Part shown: in pieces, positions 1 to 9,502 of the stretch
How the letters are laid out: each line of letters starts with the position of its first letter
Position numbering within the stretch: the stretch's first letter is position 1
Origin: Myxococcales bacterium
GTDB lineage: Bacteria; Myxococcota_A; Polyangia; Nannocystales; Nannocystaceae
NCBI GenBank assembly: GCA_020633315.1
Contig: JACKDV010000004.1
Location: forward strand, 248,001 to 312,000
Direction of reading: 5' to 3'
DNA: 64,000 nucleotides
Notes under the pieces: model-generated
Database searches by the model: none
Told to the model about the DNA's origin: nothing
Seen by the model: the letters and a program-made list of their open reading frames with translations, nothing else
Position numbers and translations under genes: made by a program

Positions 1-2016
<2,016 letters not shown>

Positions 2017-2183
2017 GGGGCGCTCGTGGGGGGCTCCGCGGCCTGGGGGAGGGGGGGCCCCGGACTGCGGTTCGCGCAAGGGTACGGCTCGCCTGCGGCA
2101 CGTGTCCACGCGCCGAGGACGCGGATCCCGGCGGGCCGTCGGTGGGCTATAGTTCCGGCCCCGTCGCCACGAGAGGACCCCTC

Positions 2184-2999
2184 ATGACCGAGCCCGCCGC
2201 GATCCTCGAGGTCCGCCACGTCCAGCTCAGCGAGCAGGCCACGCTCAGCCCCGCCACGCTCGCCGAGGGCGAGGACGGCGTGTTCATCGCGCTGGACGAG
2301 CCGCTCCCCATCCGCACCGTGCTGGCCGTGATCGAAGGCGATCGACGCCGGGCACTGGAGGTGGTGCGGATCGTGGAGGTGGCCGACCGGGACGAGCGCG
2401 GCCGCCGAGGGCTCTACGGACGCTGGGTGGACGACGACGCGCTGGTGCGCGCGGCCAGGGTGGGAACGGAGCATCTGGAGGACGGAACGCCGGTGGTCCA
2501 GCCGGTCGCCCGGGACGATAGCGCGGAGCTGTCGATGTCTGACGCGCCGGTGATGGCGATGCCCGCCCCGGTGATGATGGACGTCGACGACACCGGGGTG
2601 ATCGATGTGGACGACCGTGAGGATGCCGACGGCGACGAGGACGTCGAGGACGCCCGCGAGCGGGCCCCCACCATCGTCTACGGCCAGGCCGCCGACGAGG
2701 ATGCACGCGAGCGGGCCCCCACGGTGCTGTACGGTCAGCCGGTCGAGGGCGACGCCGACGACGAGGGCGGCGAGGCGGCATCGAGCGACGACGAAGGGGC
2801 CGGGTCGAGCGACGAGGACGAGGCGGGCCCGAGCGACGAGGACGAGGCGGGCTCGAGCGACGACGAGGGCAGCGACGACGAGGGCAGCGACGAGCCCTCG
2901 TCCGAGGCCGCCGCCGAGACCGGTGACGACGGCGCCTCGGATTCCTCGGGCAAGCGCTCGCGCGGCGCTCGACGGAAGCGGGGCAAGCGACGCCGGTGA
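2184..2999 (+). CDS. Acidic Asp/Glu/Ser-rich hypothetical protein with basic tail
   Basis: A protein of 271 residues and unknown function. The first ~85 residues look like a small folded domain (MTEPAAILEVRHVQLSEQ onwards). After that comes a long acidic, serine-rich, low-complexity region dominated by DDE, SSDE and GSDDE runs, and it ends in an abruptly basic tail (KRSRGARRKRGKRRR). Within it a short motif is duplicated: DARERAPTIVYGQ and DARERAPTVLYGQ, about 17 residues apart. The ATG at 2184 was chosen over an in-frame start at 2142 because GAGAGGA lies just upstream. The stop overlaps the GTG start of the LD-carboxypeptidase (GTGA), so it is translationally coupled to that operon. No signal peptide or membrane segment is visible. 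The charge pattern suggests a disordered, possibly nucleic-acid- or ribosome-associated protein, which is inference only. Confidence 0.75.
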   Translation: MTEPAAILEVRHVQLSEQATLSPATLAEGEDGVFIALDEPLPIRTVLAVIEGDRRRALEVVRIVEVADRDERGRRGLYGRWVDDDALVRAARVGTEHLEDGTPVVQPVARDDSAELSMSDAPVMAMPAPVMMDVDDTGVIDVDDREDADGDEDVEDARERAPTIVYGQAADEDARERAPTVLYGQPVEGDADDEGGEAASSDDEGAGSSDEDEAGPSDEDEAGSSDDEGSDDEGSDEPSSEAAAETGDDGASDSSGKRSRGARRKRGKRRR

Positions 3000-3922
3000 A
3001 GCGACGCCCCGTCGCGGTACGCCCGGGTGATCGCGCCCGGGTGGTGGCGCCCTCGGGCCCGGTCCCCTCCGAGCGCTTCGACCGGGGCCTGCGAGCCCTG
3101 CGACGCGCCATCGATCTCGACCTGGTGCTCGCGCCCAACCTCGTGGAGCAGCAGGGCTACTTCGCCGGCTCCGACGCGCTGCGCCTGGCGTGCCTGCACG
3201 AGGCCTTCGCCGATCCCGAGGCCCGCGCGGTGCTCTGCGCCCGCGGAGGCTACGGGGCCACGCGACTGCTGGGTGCCCTCGATCCCAGCCGCCTGCAGGA
3301 GGACCCCAAGATCCTCGTGGGCTTCTCCGACATCACGGCGCTGCTGTGCTGGGCCTGGGTCCGCGTGGGGCTGCCCTCGATCCACGGCCCCGTGGTCACC
3401 CAGCTGTCCACCCTGGGACCCGACGACATGCAGCGCCTGGTCGACCTGCTGCGCGGCGAGGTCCCGCCGCCGCTCGAGGCGGCCGAGGGCACGGTGATCC
3501 ACGGCGGCACGGTGGAGGGCACGCTCATCGCGGGCAACCTCGAGGTGCTGCGCGCCCTGGTGGGCACGCGGGCCATGCCCTCGCTGGCCGGGGCCATCCT
3601 CGCCATCGAGGACGTGGGCGAGCGCCCCTATCGGCTCGACCGCACCCTCACCCACCTGATGAGCGCGGGGGCGCTGCGGGGCGTGCGGGGCGTGGCGGTG
3701 GGTCAGCTCACCGGCTGCGACGAGCCCGAGGGCGGGCAGTACGGCCCCTCGGGGCTCGAGGTGGTGGTGGAGCGGCTCTCCACCCTGGGCGTGCCGGTGG
3801 TCACCGGCTTCCCCTTCGGCCATGATTCCGAGCGCAACGCGGCCCTGCCCTTCGGCACCCCGGTGCGGCTGGCCGCCGACGATTGCACGATGCTCTTCCT
3901 CGAGCCCGTCGCGCAGGCATGA
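2996..3922 (+). CDS. LD-carboxypeptidase (peptidase family S66, LdcA-like)
   Basis: A protein of 308 residues, the normal length for family S66. These cytoplasmic serine peptidases remove the terminal D-Ala from muramoyl tetrapeptide during murein recycling, and some relatives cleave other D-amino-acid peptide bonds. The expected catalytic residues are present: nucleophile Ser111 in VGFSDITALL, Glu205 in LAIEDVGERPYR and His276 in GFPFGHDSERN. The CARGGYGATRLL stretch before the nucleophile is also typical. The GTG at 2996-2998 overlaps the upstream TGA. The 3' end overlaps the next gene by four bases (ATGA), so it sits in the middle of a coupled operon. No signal peptide is visible, consistent with a cytoplasmic recycling enzyme. 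Microcin-immunity MccF-type function cannot be excluded from sequence alone. Confidence 0.93.
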   Translation: MKRRPVAVRPGDRARVVAPSGPVPSERFDRGLRALRRAIDLDLVLAPNLVEQQGYFAGSDALRLACLHEAFADPEARAVLCARGGYGATRLLGALDPSRLQEDPKILVGFSDITALLCWAWVRVGLPSIHGPVVTQLSTLGPDDMQRLVDLLRGEVPPPLEAAEGTVIHGGTVEGTLIAGNLEVLRALVGTRAMPSLAGAILAIEDVGERPYRLDRTLTHLMSAGALRGVRGVAVGQLTGCDEPEGGQYGPSGLEVVVERLSTLGVPVVTGFPFGHDSERNAALPFGTPVRLAADDCTMLFLEPVAQA

Positions 3923-4533
3923 ACCCGCTGGTCCAGCACTGGCCCGTCGTCGTCGTCGCGGGCGTGGCCCTCGCCCTGGGGCTCGTGCTGCTCGCCCGCC
4001 GCCCGGGCCCCGATGCCCGCCTCGCCACCGACGCTCGCGATCCCACCCGCCGCTGGGTGCAGAGCGCCTTCATGCTGGTGACCGGCGACTGCGACTACGC
4101 CCACCTGCCCGGCGGCGAGGCGCGACGGATCCTCGCGCACTGGTGGGAGGTGTACGGCCCGATGGAGCACCGCCGCGTGCTGGCCGAGCTCGCGCGCGAC
4201 ACCGGCCGCGATCATGCGTGGCCGCTGCTGCGCTTCATCCTCGTGTCGCGCCTGGGCGTGGCCGCGGGGCTGTGCACCGACGAGCTCTCCTGGGCCGAGA
4301 TCCTCCCCGTGGCCCGCCGCCTGCAGGCCGCCTACCCCGGCTGGCGGGCGATGGCCCAGGCCTACGTGCAGGCGCGACGCCAGTGGCGAGAGCTGCCGCT
4401 CGACGGCAGCGGCGACGATCCGAGCATGCAGCAGATCGTGGACAACCTCGCCCGCCTCGACGACACCCGCTGGGCCGAGCTGCCCTTCGACGCCCCGCTG
4501 TACGCGGGCGACCCGGAGCACGACCATGACTGA
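3919..4533 (+). CDS. Membrane-anchored DUF1266 domain protein
   Basis: A protein of 204 residues starting at the ATG that overlaps the carboxypeptidase stop. It has one N-terminal membrane segment (about residues 7-26, VVVVAGVALALGLVLLA), followed by a cytoplasmic or periplasmic helical domain. The stretch LLRFILVSRLGVAAGLCTDELSWAEILPVARRLQ..YPGWRAMAQAYVQARRQW has the layout of DUF1266, in which a basic surface, a tryptophan and a final RxxW recur. The molecular function of DUF1266 is not known. The last eight bases overlap the start of the RlmD-like methyltransferase, so expression is presumably coupled to it, but this gives no functional clue beyond co-transcription. Confidence 0.8.
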   Translation: MNPLVQHWPVVVVAGVALALGLVLLARRPGPDARLATDARDPTRRWVQSAFMLVTGDCDYAHLPGGEARRILAHWWEVYGPMEHRRVLAELARDTGRDHAWPLLRFILVSRLGVAAGLCTDELSWAEILPVARRLQAAYPGWRAMAQAYVQARRQWRELPLDGSGDDPSMQQIVDNLARLDDTRWAELPFDAPLYAGDPEHDHD

Positions 4534-5797
4534 GCACCGTGGCCGGCGACGACGCGGACGTCGTCGCGGTCCCCCCATGCCCCCGCCGGCGCCCGGTCAC
4601 GAGGTGGGCCAGGAGGTCGAGGTGGAGATCACCGAGATCGCCCCCAAGGGCGACGGCATCGGCCAGCTCGGCGACAAGGCGGTGTACGCCGCCGGCACGA
4701 TCCCCGGCGAGCGCGTCCGCGTCCGCATTCGTCGTCACCGTCGCGAGTGGATCGCGGTCGACCTGCTCGAGGTGCTGCGCCCCTCGCCCGATCGCAGCGA
4801 GCCCCGCTGCCCGCTGTTCGAGCCGTGCAGCGGCTGCCAGCTCCAGCACGTGGCCTACCCGCGGCAGCTCGAGCTCAAGCACCAGATCGTGCGCCAGCGA
4901 CTGCGCGAGCACGGCGGCTTCACGGATCCACCGGTGCCCCCGGTGCTCGGCGCAGCCGAGCCCTGGCACTACCGCAACCACGCCCGCTTCACCGTCAAGG
5001 ACGGCGAGCTCGGCTTCGTGCGGCACTTCCGGCGCGAGTTCCTGCCCGTGCCTCGCTGCCCGATCATGGAGCCCGCGATCAACGAGGTGATGGCCTCGCT
5101 GCACGGGCGCCTGCACGGGGCCTCGCAGTGCAACATCCGGGTGGGCCGCTCGCCGGGCGCCCTGATGATCCAGCCGCGCCTGCAGCCCCTCGAGGGCGCG
5201 CCGCCCTCGGGCCAGGCCACCCTCGTCGACGAGCTGCTCGGCCGCCCGTTCCGGATCTCGGCCGCCGCGTTCTTCCAGGTCAACCGTGCCCAGGCCGAGC
5301 GCCTGATCGAGCTGGTCCGCGAGCGGGTCGACACCGGGCCGCGCGGGGTGGTGGTCGACGCCTACGCGGGCGTGGGCACCTTCGCCGTGCTGCTGTCGCC
5401 GCGCGTGGGCACGGTGATCGCCATCGAGGAGTCGGGCCCTGCGGTGGAGGACGCCCGGCTCAACGCGGAGGGCCTGGCCAACGTGGAATTTCGCCTGGGC
5501 AAGACCGAGGAGATCCTCGGCCAGCTCCCCGGGCCGGTCGACGCGATCGTGCTCGACCCGCCGCGCAGCGGCTGCCGCCCCGAGGCGCTGCAGGCGGTGC
5601 TGGACCACGGCCCGGCGCGGGTGGTCTACGTGAGCTGCGAGCCCGAGACCCTGGCTCGCGATCTGCGGGTGCTGGTCGACGCCACCCCCGGCTACGAGCT
5701 GCTCGAGGTGCAGCCGGTGGACATGTTCCCGCAGACCCACCACATCGAGTGCGTGGCCACCCTGCGCCGCCGCGAGCCCGACGCTCCAGTTATGTGA
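4526..5797 (+). CDS. rlmD: 23S rRNA (uracil-5-)-methyltransferase, RlmD/TrmA family with TRAM domain
   Basis: A protein of 423 residues. It would use SAM to form 5-methyluridine in RNA; in the family RlmD modifies 23S rRNA U1939. A basic N-terminus is followed by a TRAM RNA-binding domain (about residues 30-90, EVEVEITEIAPKGDGIGQLG). Next is the 4Fe-4S cysteine set CPLFEPCSGC with a fourth cysteine in RCPIMEP. The Rossmann fold shows DAYAGVGTFAVLL (SAM binding) and LDPPRSG. The catalytic nucleophile is in VYVSCEPETLARDL, and the general base region is PQTHHIECVATL. The ATG at 4526 overlaps the preceding gene by eight bases. The iron-sulfur cysteines favour RlmD over TrmA; RlmC or an archaeal-type paralogue remains possible. 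Confidence 0.93.
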   Translation: MTEHRGRRRRGRRRGPPMPPPAPGHEVGQEVEVEITEIAPKGDGIGQLGDKAVYAAGTIPGERVRVRIRRHRREWIAVDLLEVLRPSPDRSEPRCPLFEPCSGCQLQHVAYPRQLELKHQIVRQRLREHGGFTDPPVPPVLGAAEPWHYRNHARFTVKDGELGFVRHFRREFLPVPRCPIMEPAINEVMASLHGRLHGASQCNIRVGRSPGALMIQPRLQPLEGAPPSGQATLVDELLGRPFRISAAAFFQVNRAQAERLIELVRERVDTGPRGVVVDAYAGVGTFAVLLSPRVGTVIAIEESGPAVEDARLNAEGLANVEFRLGKTEEILGQLPGPVDAIVLDPPRSGCRPEALQAVLDHGPARVVYVSCEPETLARDLRVLVDATPGYELLEVQPVDMFPQTHHIECVATLRRREPDAPVM

Positions 5798-5828
5798 ACC
5801 AAGCGGCCCGCTGTGTCACCATGCGTGG

Positions 5829-6392
5829 GTGCAGGTGAGCGGCGGCACCTTGCGAGCGCGCGAGCTGTTCATCCGTTCCCGGGCGGAGGATGCCTGGGAT
5901 CGGGTGATGGCCGAGCTCGCGCCCGCCACCCGCGAGCAGGTGGGCAGCGGCTTCCTCGAGACCCGCTGGTACCCCTACGAGGTGCTGATCGACCTCGGCG
6001 CCACCGCCGACCGCGTGCTGGGCCAGGGGGACTTCGCGCTGTGCCACCAGATGGGCCGCTTCTCCTGCGAGCTCACCCTGACCACCGTGCACCGCCTGCT
6101 GCTCAAGTTCGGCAACGTGGGGCACCTGGTGGAGCGGGCGGCCACCGCCTGGCGCACCCAGTTCGACGCGGGCGAGATCATCGTGCACGAGAAGCACCGC
6201 GACCTCTACGTGTTCGAGGTGCGAGGGGTGCCCGAGCCCAGCCGGGTGCACTGCGCCGCCATCACCGGCTGGATGGAGCGGGCGGCCGAGCTCTCGGGCG
6301 AGGACGACTTCCAGCACGAGGAGAAGTGCCGCGCCCTGGGCGATCGCTTCTGCATGTGGACCTTCACCCGGCGACCGCTGCGGCCGCTGTGA
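5829..6392 (+). CDS. Hypothetical protein resembling V4R/DUF2378-type myxobacterial proteins
   Basis: A protein of 187 residues from the GTG at 5829 (a second in-frame GTG lies two codons later). It carries no signal peptide. The C-terminal phrase EEKCRALGDRFCMWTF resembles the cysteine-containing end of V4R domains, and the overall pattern (ATREQVGSGFLETRWYPYEVLIDL, then a helical middle) is reminiscent of the small DUF2378-like proteins expanded in myxobacteria. V4R domains bind small hydrophobic or ring compounds in the proteins where they are understood. The gene lies 31 bp after rlmD and is followed at once by a strong hairpin, so it is probably the last gene of that operon. Function is unassigned. 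Confidence 0.7.
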   Translation: MQVSGGTLRARELFIRSRAEDAWDRVMAELAPATREQVGSGFLETRWYPYEVLIDLGATADRVLGQGDFALCHQMGRFSCELTLTTVHRLLLKFGNVGHLVERAATAWRTQFDAGEIIVHEKHRDLYVFEVRGVPEPSRVHCAAITGWMERAAELSGEDDFQHEEKCRALGDRFCMWTFTRRPLRPL

Positions 6393-6404
6393 GCACCAAA
6401 GGGG

Positions 6405-6432
6405 AAGGCCGCGCTCGGGTGAGCGCGGCCTT
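6405..6432 (+). terminator. Hairpin terminator-like inverted repeat
   Basis: A perfect 12-bp stem with a 4-nt loop: AAGGCCGCGCTC, loop GGGT, GAGCGCGGCCTT. It begins 13 bases after the stop of the V4R-like gene. No long T-tract follows, so it may act as a stabilising 3' hairpin rather than a classical intrinsic terminator. Confidence 0.7.
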
Positions 6433-6704
6433 CGGGTCCAAGGAACGATCCAGGAGGGCACCCCACGTTCCCGTGGGTGTGTGGCCTGCGGAAGTTGTGG
6501 TTACGGGACTCGCAGAACGCGACGGGACCCCTGCATATGGCGGAGGCTCCGCGTGGGATGCCGACCTGGGATCGGGACCGGAGCGCGTCGTGCCACGGTC
6601 CAGTGAATCAGGGGATTCACCTCCGTCCATGGTCGGGGCTCCACCGATCCTTCAGCCGCTCGACGATTTTTTCTTCGCGCCCGAAGGAGCACCGCAAGGG
6701 CGGA
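6433..6704. other. Convergent intergenic region, no gene recognised
   Basis: This 270-bp stretch separates the end of the plus-strand operon from the 3' end of a minus-strand lipoprotein gene. The only open frames are short and have no recognisable content. A T6 run lies near 6666. On the minus strand just after the lipoprotein stop there is a CGCCC/GGGCG pairing followed by an A-run, which could be a weak terminator for that gene. Confidence 0.5.
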
Positions 6705-7883
6705 TCAGCCGGTGGGCGCGGTCACCGGCGGGAGATCGGTGCAGCCCCAGTGCACGCCGTCGAGCACCACGGCCGAGTCGAGCTCGGGATCGCCGATGTC
6801 GAAGATCGCGAAGATGATCTCGATCTCCTCGCCGGGCACCACCGGAGCGACCGTCTCCAGCCATCGCGTGCCCGCGTGGCCGTCCATGGCGAAGCCGTCG
6901 AGCTCGGGCGCCACGCAGGGGTGCTCGGTGCAGCGATCGGAGTCGGCGTCGAGGTAGTCGAGGAACACGCCGTTGATCGAGATCGGGTTGCCCTGCCCGT
7001 CGAACGACACGTTGCCGGTCCACGCCTCCGACTCCAGCCAGGCCACGAACATGTCGTTGGACGAGGGGCCCTGCGCCTGGTCGACCCGGCTCGGATACTC
7101 GGCCGAGAAGAACGCGAATTCGTAGACCAGGGCGTCGGCGTGCTCGGGGACCTTGGCGGACAGGCGCAGCTCTGCGTAGTCGTAGACCACCTGCCCGGTC
7201 GTCCACTCGTCGGCCAGGGTGTTGGAGCAGTCGCCGGTGCCCACCAGCTCGGGGTCGTCGGTGCAGGTGAGCGAGGGGTCGACTGCGCGCACGTCCATGG
7301 GAGCGGGCAGCGAGCTCATGGCGCTGCCCGCCGCCAGCGCGCTGCTCGGGCAGGTCTCGTCGAAGCAGCCGAGCTCCGTGCGGCTGCGCGGGACGTCGCG
7401 GGCCTTGCCCGTGGAGACGATCACCATGCGCTGGCCCTCGCGAGGCGTGTACGCGCCGCTGGTGCCCAGGGGTCCCGTGTGCACGTACACCGCATCGGAA
7501 TGCGCGAGGATGCTGGTGTCCACCCGGGCCCCTCCGGCACAGGTCACGCCCAGCGCATGCCAGGGATCCTCGTCGACGTGATCGCAGCTGGTGGGGTACG
7601 GGGCCAGGCAGACCTCCGCCCCGTCGCCGGGGCTCACGTCGAAGAGGAAGGGATCGGCCGCGGTGGTGTCCCCATCGCCGCCTCCCGTGCCGCCGCCCAC
7701 GCCATCCTCGCCGCCGGTGGTGGAGCTGGGGCTCTGCTCGTCGCCCAGCACGCCGTGATCGCCTCCACCACCGCCATCGCCGGCACCATCGAGGTTGGCC
7801 CCCACGATGCCGTGGATCTCACAGGCACAGAGCGATGCGATCGCGAGCAACCCCAACGCTCGCATGCGACGCTCCAACCCCAT
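6705..7883 (-). CDS. Choice-of-anchor L domain lipoprotein
   Basis: A predicted lipoprotein of 392 residues. A short signal (MGLERRMRALGLLAIASLCAC) ends in a lipobox with LCAC. A Gly/Asp-rich linker follows, then an extracellular beta-rich domain. The stretch DALVYEFAFFSAEYP..SNDMFVAWLES with NPISINGVFLDY is the signature layout of choice-of-anchor L domains, found in secreted and surface-attached proteins with varied C-terminal anchors. Eight or more cysteines in the mature part suggest disulfides. Another in-frame ATG at 7865 also precedes the signal hydrophobic core. The gene lies 78 bp downstream of the ECF sigma/antisigma pair and may be part of its regulon. Surface location is likely; no ligand is known. 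Confidence 0.82.
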   Translation of the reverse strand: MGLERRMRALGLLAIASLCACEIHGIVGANLDGAGDGGGGGDHGVLGDEQSPSSTTGGEDGVGGGTGGGDGDTTAADPFLFDVSPGDGAEVCLAPYPTSCDHVDEDPWHALGVTCAGGARVDTSILAHSDAVYVHTGPLGTSGAYTPREGQRMVIVSTGKARDVPRSRTELGCFDETCPSSALAAGSAMSSLPAPMDVRAVDPSLTCTDDPELVGTGDCSNTLADEWTTGQVVYDYAELRLSAKVPEHADALVYEFAFFSAEYPSRVDQAQGPSSNDMFVAWLESEAWTGNVSFDGQGNPISINGVFLDYLDADSDRCTEHPCVAPELDGFAMDGHAGTRWLETVAPVVPGEEIEIIFAIFDIGDPELDSAVVLDGVHWGCTDLPPVTAPTG

Positions 7884-7961
7884 CACGACGGCCCCACCAT
7901 AGCGCGACCAGACCGCCGCGCGCGACACCGAGGCCCCGATCGGGCCAACGATCGGGCGGGG

Positions 7962-8885
7962 TCAGGGCGCGGGGGCCTCGCCGGCCGGGGCCTCGGGGGC
8001 CACGGCCCGGCGGACGGCCTCTGCGTGGGCTCCGCGGCCAAAGCGAGCGAGGAACTCGTCGGCTCGTCGCCGAGCCTGCTCGTGCCGTCCCAGGGCCGCC
8101 AGCGCTCGAATGGCGAGAGCCCGGCGCTCCTCCACGAGCTGACCTTGGGGAAACTCTTCCTCCGCCTGCTCGGTGAGCTCCAGCGCCCGAGAGGGATCCT
8201 TGGCCAGGCTCGCGCGGGCCTGGGCCACCATTCGCGCCTCGCGTAGCACGTCGTCCACGCTGGGCTCCGCGGGCTGGGTGGCAGGGGCTCGGCCGTGGCT
8301 GCGCGCACGCGGGGCTGGGTCGTCGGGCGCCGATCCACTCGAGTCGGCGGGCTCCGAGCCATCGGCGAGCTCGGCCCGGTTGGCGGCACCGGCTGCGTGG
8401 GCGGGCTCCGAGCCATCCTCGAGCGCCGAGGCGTCCTCGGGCTCCGCCGAGGCCGGGCTCGTCGGATCGACCTCACCGCCATCGACCGGGGTGGACCCAA
8501 TCGCCTCAGCCGGGTCGAGCTCGGACGATGTGCGCACCGAGCGGAGCGGCTCGCCCACGATGGGCTCGAGCGCCTCGCTCGGCGCCTCCGAGGGCCCGGC
8601 CGAGACCGCGGGAGCGGTCGCCACCTGGGGCGCGGGTGTCGGATCTCGGCTCCCGATCCACAGGGCCGCGGCCGCAGCCGCGAGGGTGGCCCCCACGGCT
8701 AGCTTGGTCGCGAGCGAGGTGCCGCTGGGGCCCGAGCTCCCCGTGCGGGTGGCCGTACGCAGCCGCTCCAGCCCCGCGTCGAGGTCGAGGCCTTCGAGCC
8801 GAGCATCGGCCGCCCGGGCCAGGTCGGCCCGCAGCGAGGGGGAAGCCGAGGGATCGTCGAGCAATCGGGGGGGATCGCTGTTCAT
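7962..8885 (-). CDS. Single-pass membrane protein, putative antisigma factor for the adjacent ECF sigma
   Basis: A protein of 307 residues. A short N-terminal cytoplasmic part (about 58 residues, MNSDPPRLLDDPSASPS..) precedes one membrane helix around residues 59-77 (ATKLAVGATLAAAAAALWIG). A long Ser/Glu/Ala-rich linker follows, then a C-terminal helical domain of TPR-like character (EARMVAQARASLAKDPSRALELTEQAEEEFPQGQLVEERRALAIRALAALGRHEQA). Its ATG overlaps the sigma-factor stop by four bases, which together with the topology is the classic sigma/antisigma arrangement. No zinc-binding HxxxCxxC motif is visible, so this would be a non-ZAS type. The antisigma role is inferred from context. Confidence 0.72.
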   Translation of the reverse strand: MNSDPPRLLDDPSASPSLRADLARAADARLEGLDLDAGLERLRTATRTGSSGPSGTSLATKLAVGATLAAAAAALWIGSRDPTPAPQVATAPAVSAGPSEAPSEALEPIVGEPLRSVRTSSELDPAEAIGSTPVDGGEVDPTSPASAEPEDASALEDGSEPAHAAGAANRAELADGSEPADSSGSAPDDPAPRARSHGRAPATQPAEPSVDDVLREARMVAQARASLAKDPSRALELTEQAEEEFPQGQLVEERRALAIRALAALGRHEQARRRADEFLARFGRGAHAEAVRRAVAPEAPAGEAPAP

Positions 8886-9487
8886 GCGCGTGCTCCCGCT
8901 ACGACCTCCCGCGACGTGCCGGGGGTCGAACGAGTCTCTTCCACGATGCGATCGTGAGCCCGGGCGAAGTCGCGACGGGCCGAGTGGAGACGGGAATAGA
9001 CGGTGCCCACGGGGATGCCGAGCCCCTGGGCGATGGAATCGCAGCTCTCCCCCTCGAGCTCGTAGAGCACGAACACCGCCCGCTTCTCGGGGGTGAGGGT
9101 GTCGAGGGCCGACTGGACGCGAGCGAGGGCCTCGCGCTTCTCGGTGCGCTCGCTGGGCGAGCTGGCCTGGGACGGGGCCATGGCGATGGTCTCGGTGTCG
9201 GCATCCTCGAGCTTGCGACGGGACTTCTTGCGGCGATCGGAGAACACCCGAAAGGAGATCTCGGCGAGCCAGGTGGTCGGCTTGGCCCGGTCACGGACGA
9301 AGCCTCCGCGGCGATGGGCCACCAAGAACACCTCCTGCAGGAGGTCGGGGACGTCTTGGCCATGAGCTCCCAGGCGCAACAGGAATCGCGCGACGAAGTC
9401 GGCATGCGCTCGGTAGAGCGCTTCCGCGTCCAGGTGCTCGCCGGTCAAGGCCTCGCGTTTCGAGCGTCTCACCCGTTTCATGGCCAC
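8882..9487 (-). CDS. RNA polymerase sigma factor, ECF family
   Basis: A protein of 201 residues, normal for an ECF sigma factor. Region 2 spans about residues 24-90 (LYRAHADFVARFLLRL, then DVPDLLQEVFLVAHRR, then PTTWLAEISFRVFSDRRKK). Region 4 spans about 125-180 (LDTLTPEKRAVFVLYELEGESCDSIAQGLGIPVGTVYSRLHSARRDF), with a recognisable helix-turn-helix. A Ser/Thr-rich linker joins them. Its stop overlaps the start of a membrane protein that is probably its antisigma factor, and it begins 15 bp after the upstream envelope-protein gene, so the three genes are probably co-transcribed. Start alternatives are at 9487 and 9481. Confidence 0.93.
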   Translation of the reverse strand: MAMKRVRRSKREALTGEHLDAEALYRAHADFVARFLLRLGAHGQDVPDLLQEVFLVAHRRGGFVRDRAKPTTWLAEISFRVFSDRRKKSRRKLEDADTETIAMAPSQASSPSERTEKREALARVQSALDTLTPEKRAVFVLYELEGESCDSIAQGLGIPVGTVYSRLHSARRDFARAHDRIVEETRSTPGTSREVVAGARA

Positions 9488-9502
9488 AGCCCCCGGGTCC
9501 CT

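Noticed and set aside
6433..6704. Short frames at 6364-6630 and 6501-6692 considered as small genes
   Set aside because: Arg/Pro/Ser-rich, no ribosome-binding site, no recognisable content.
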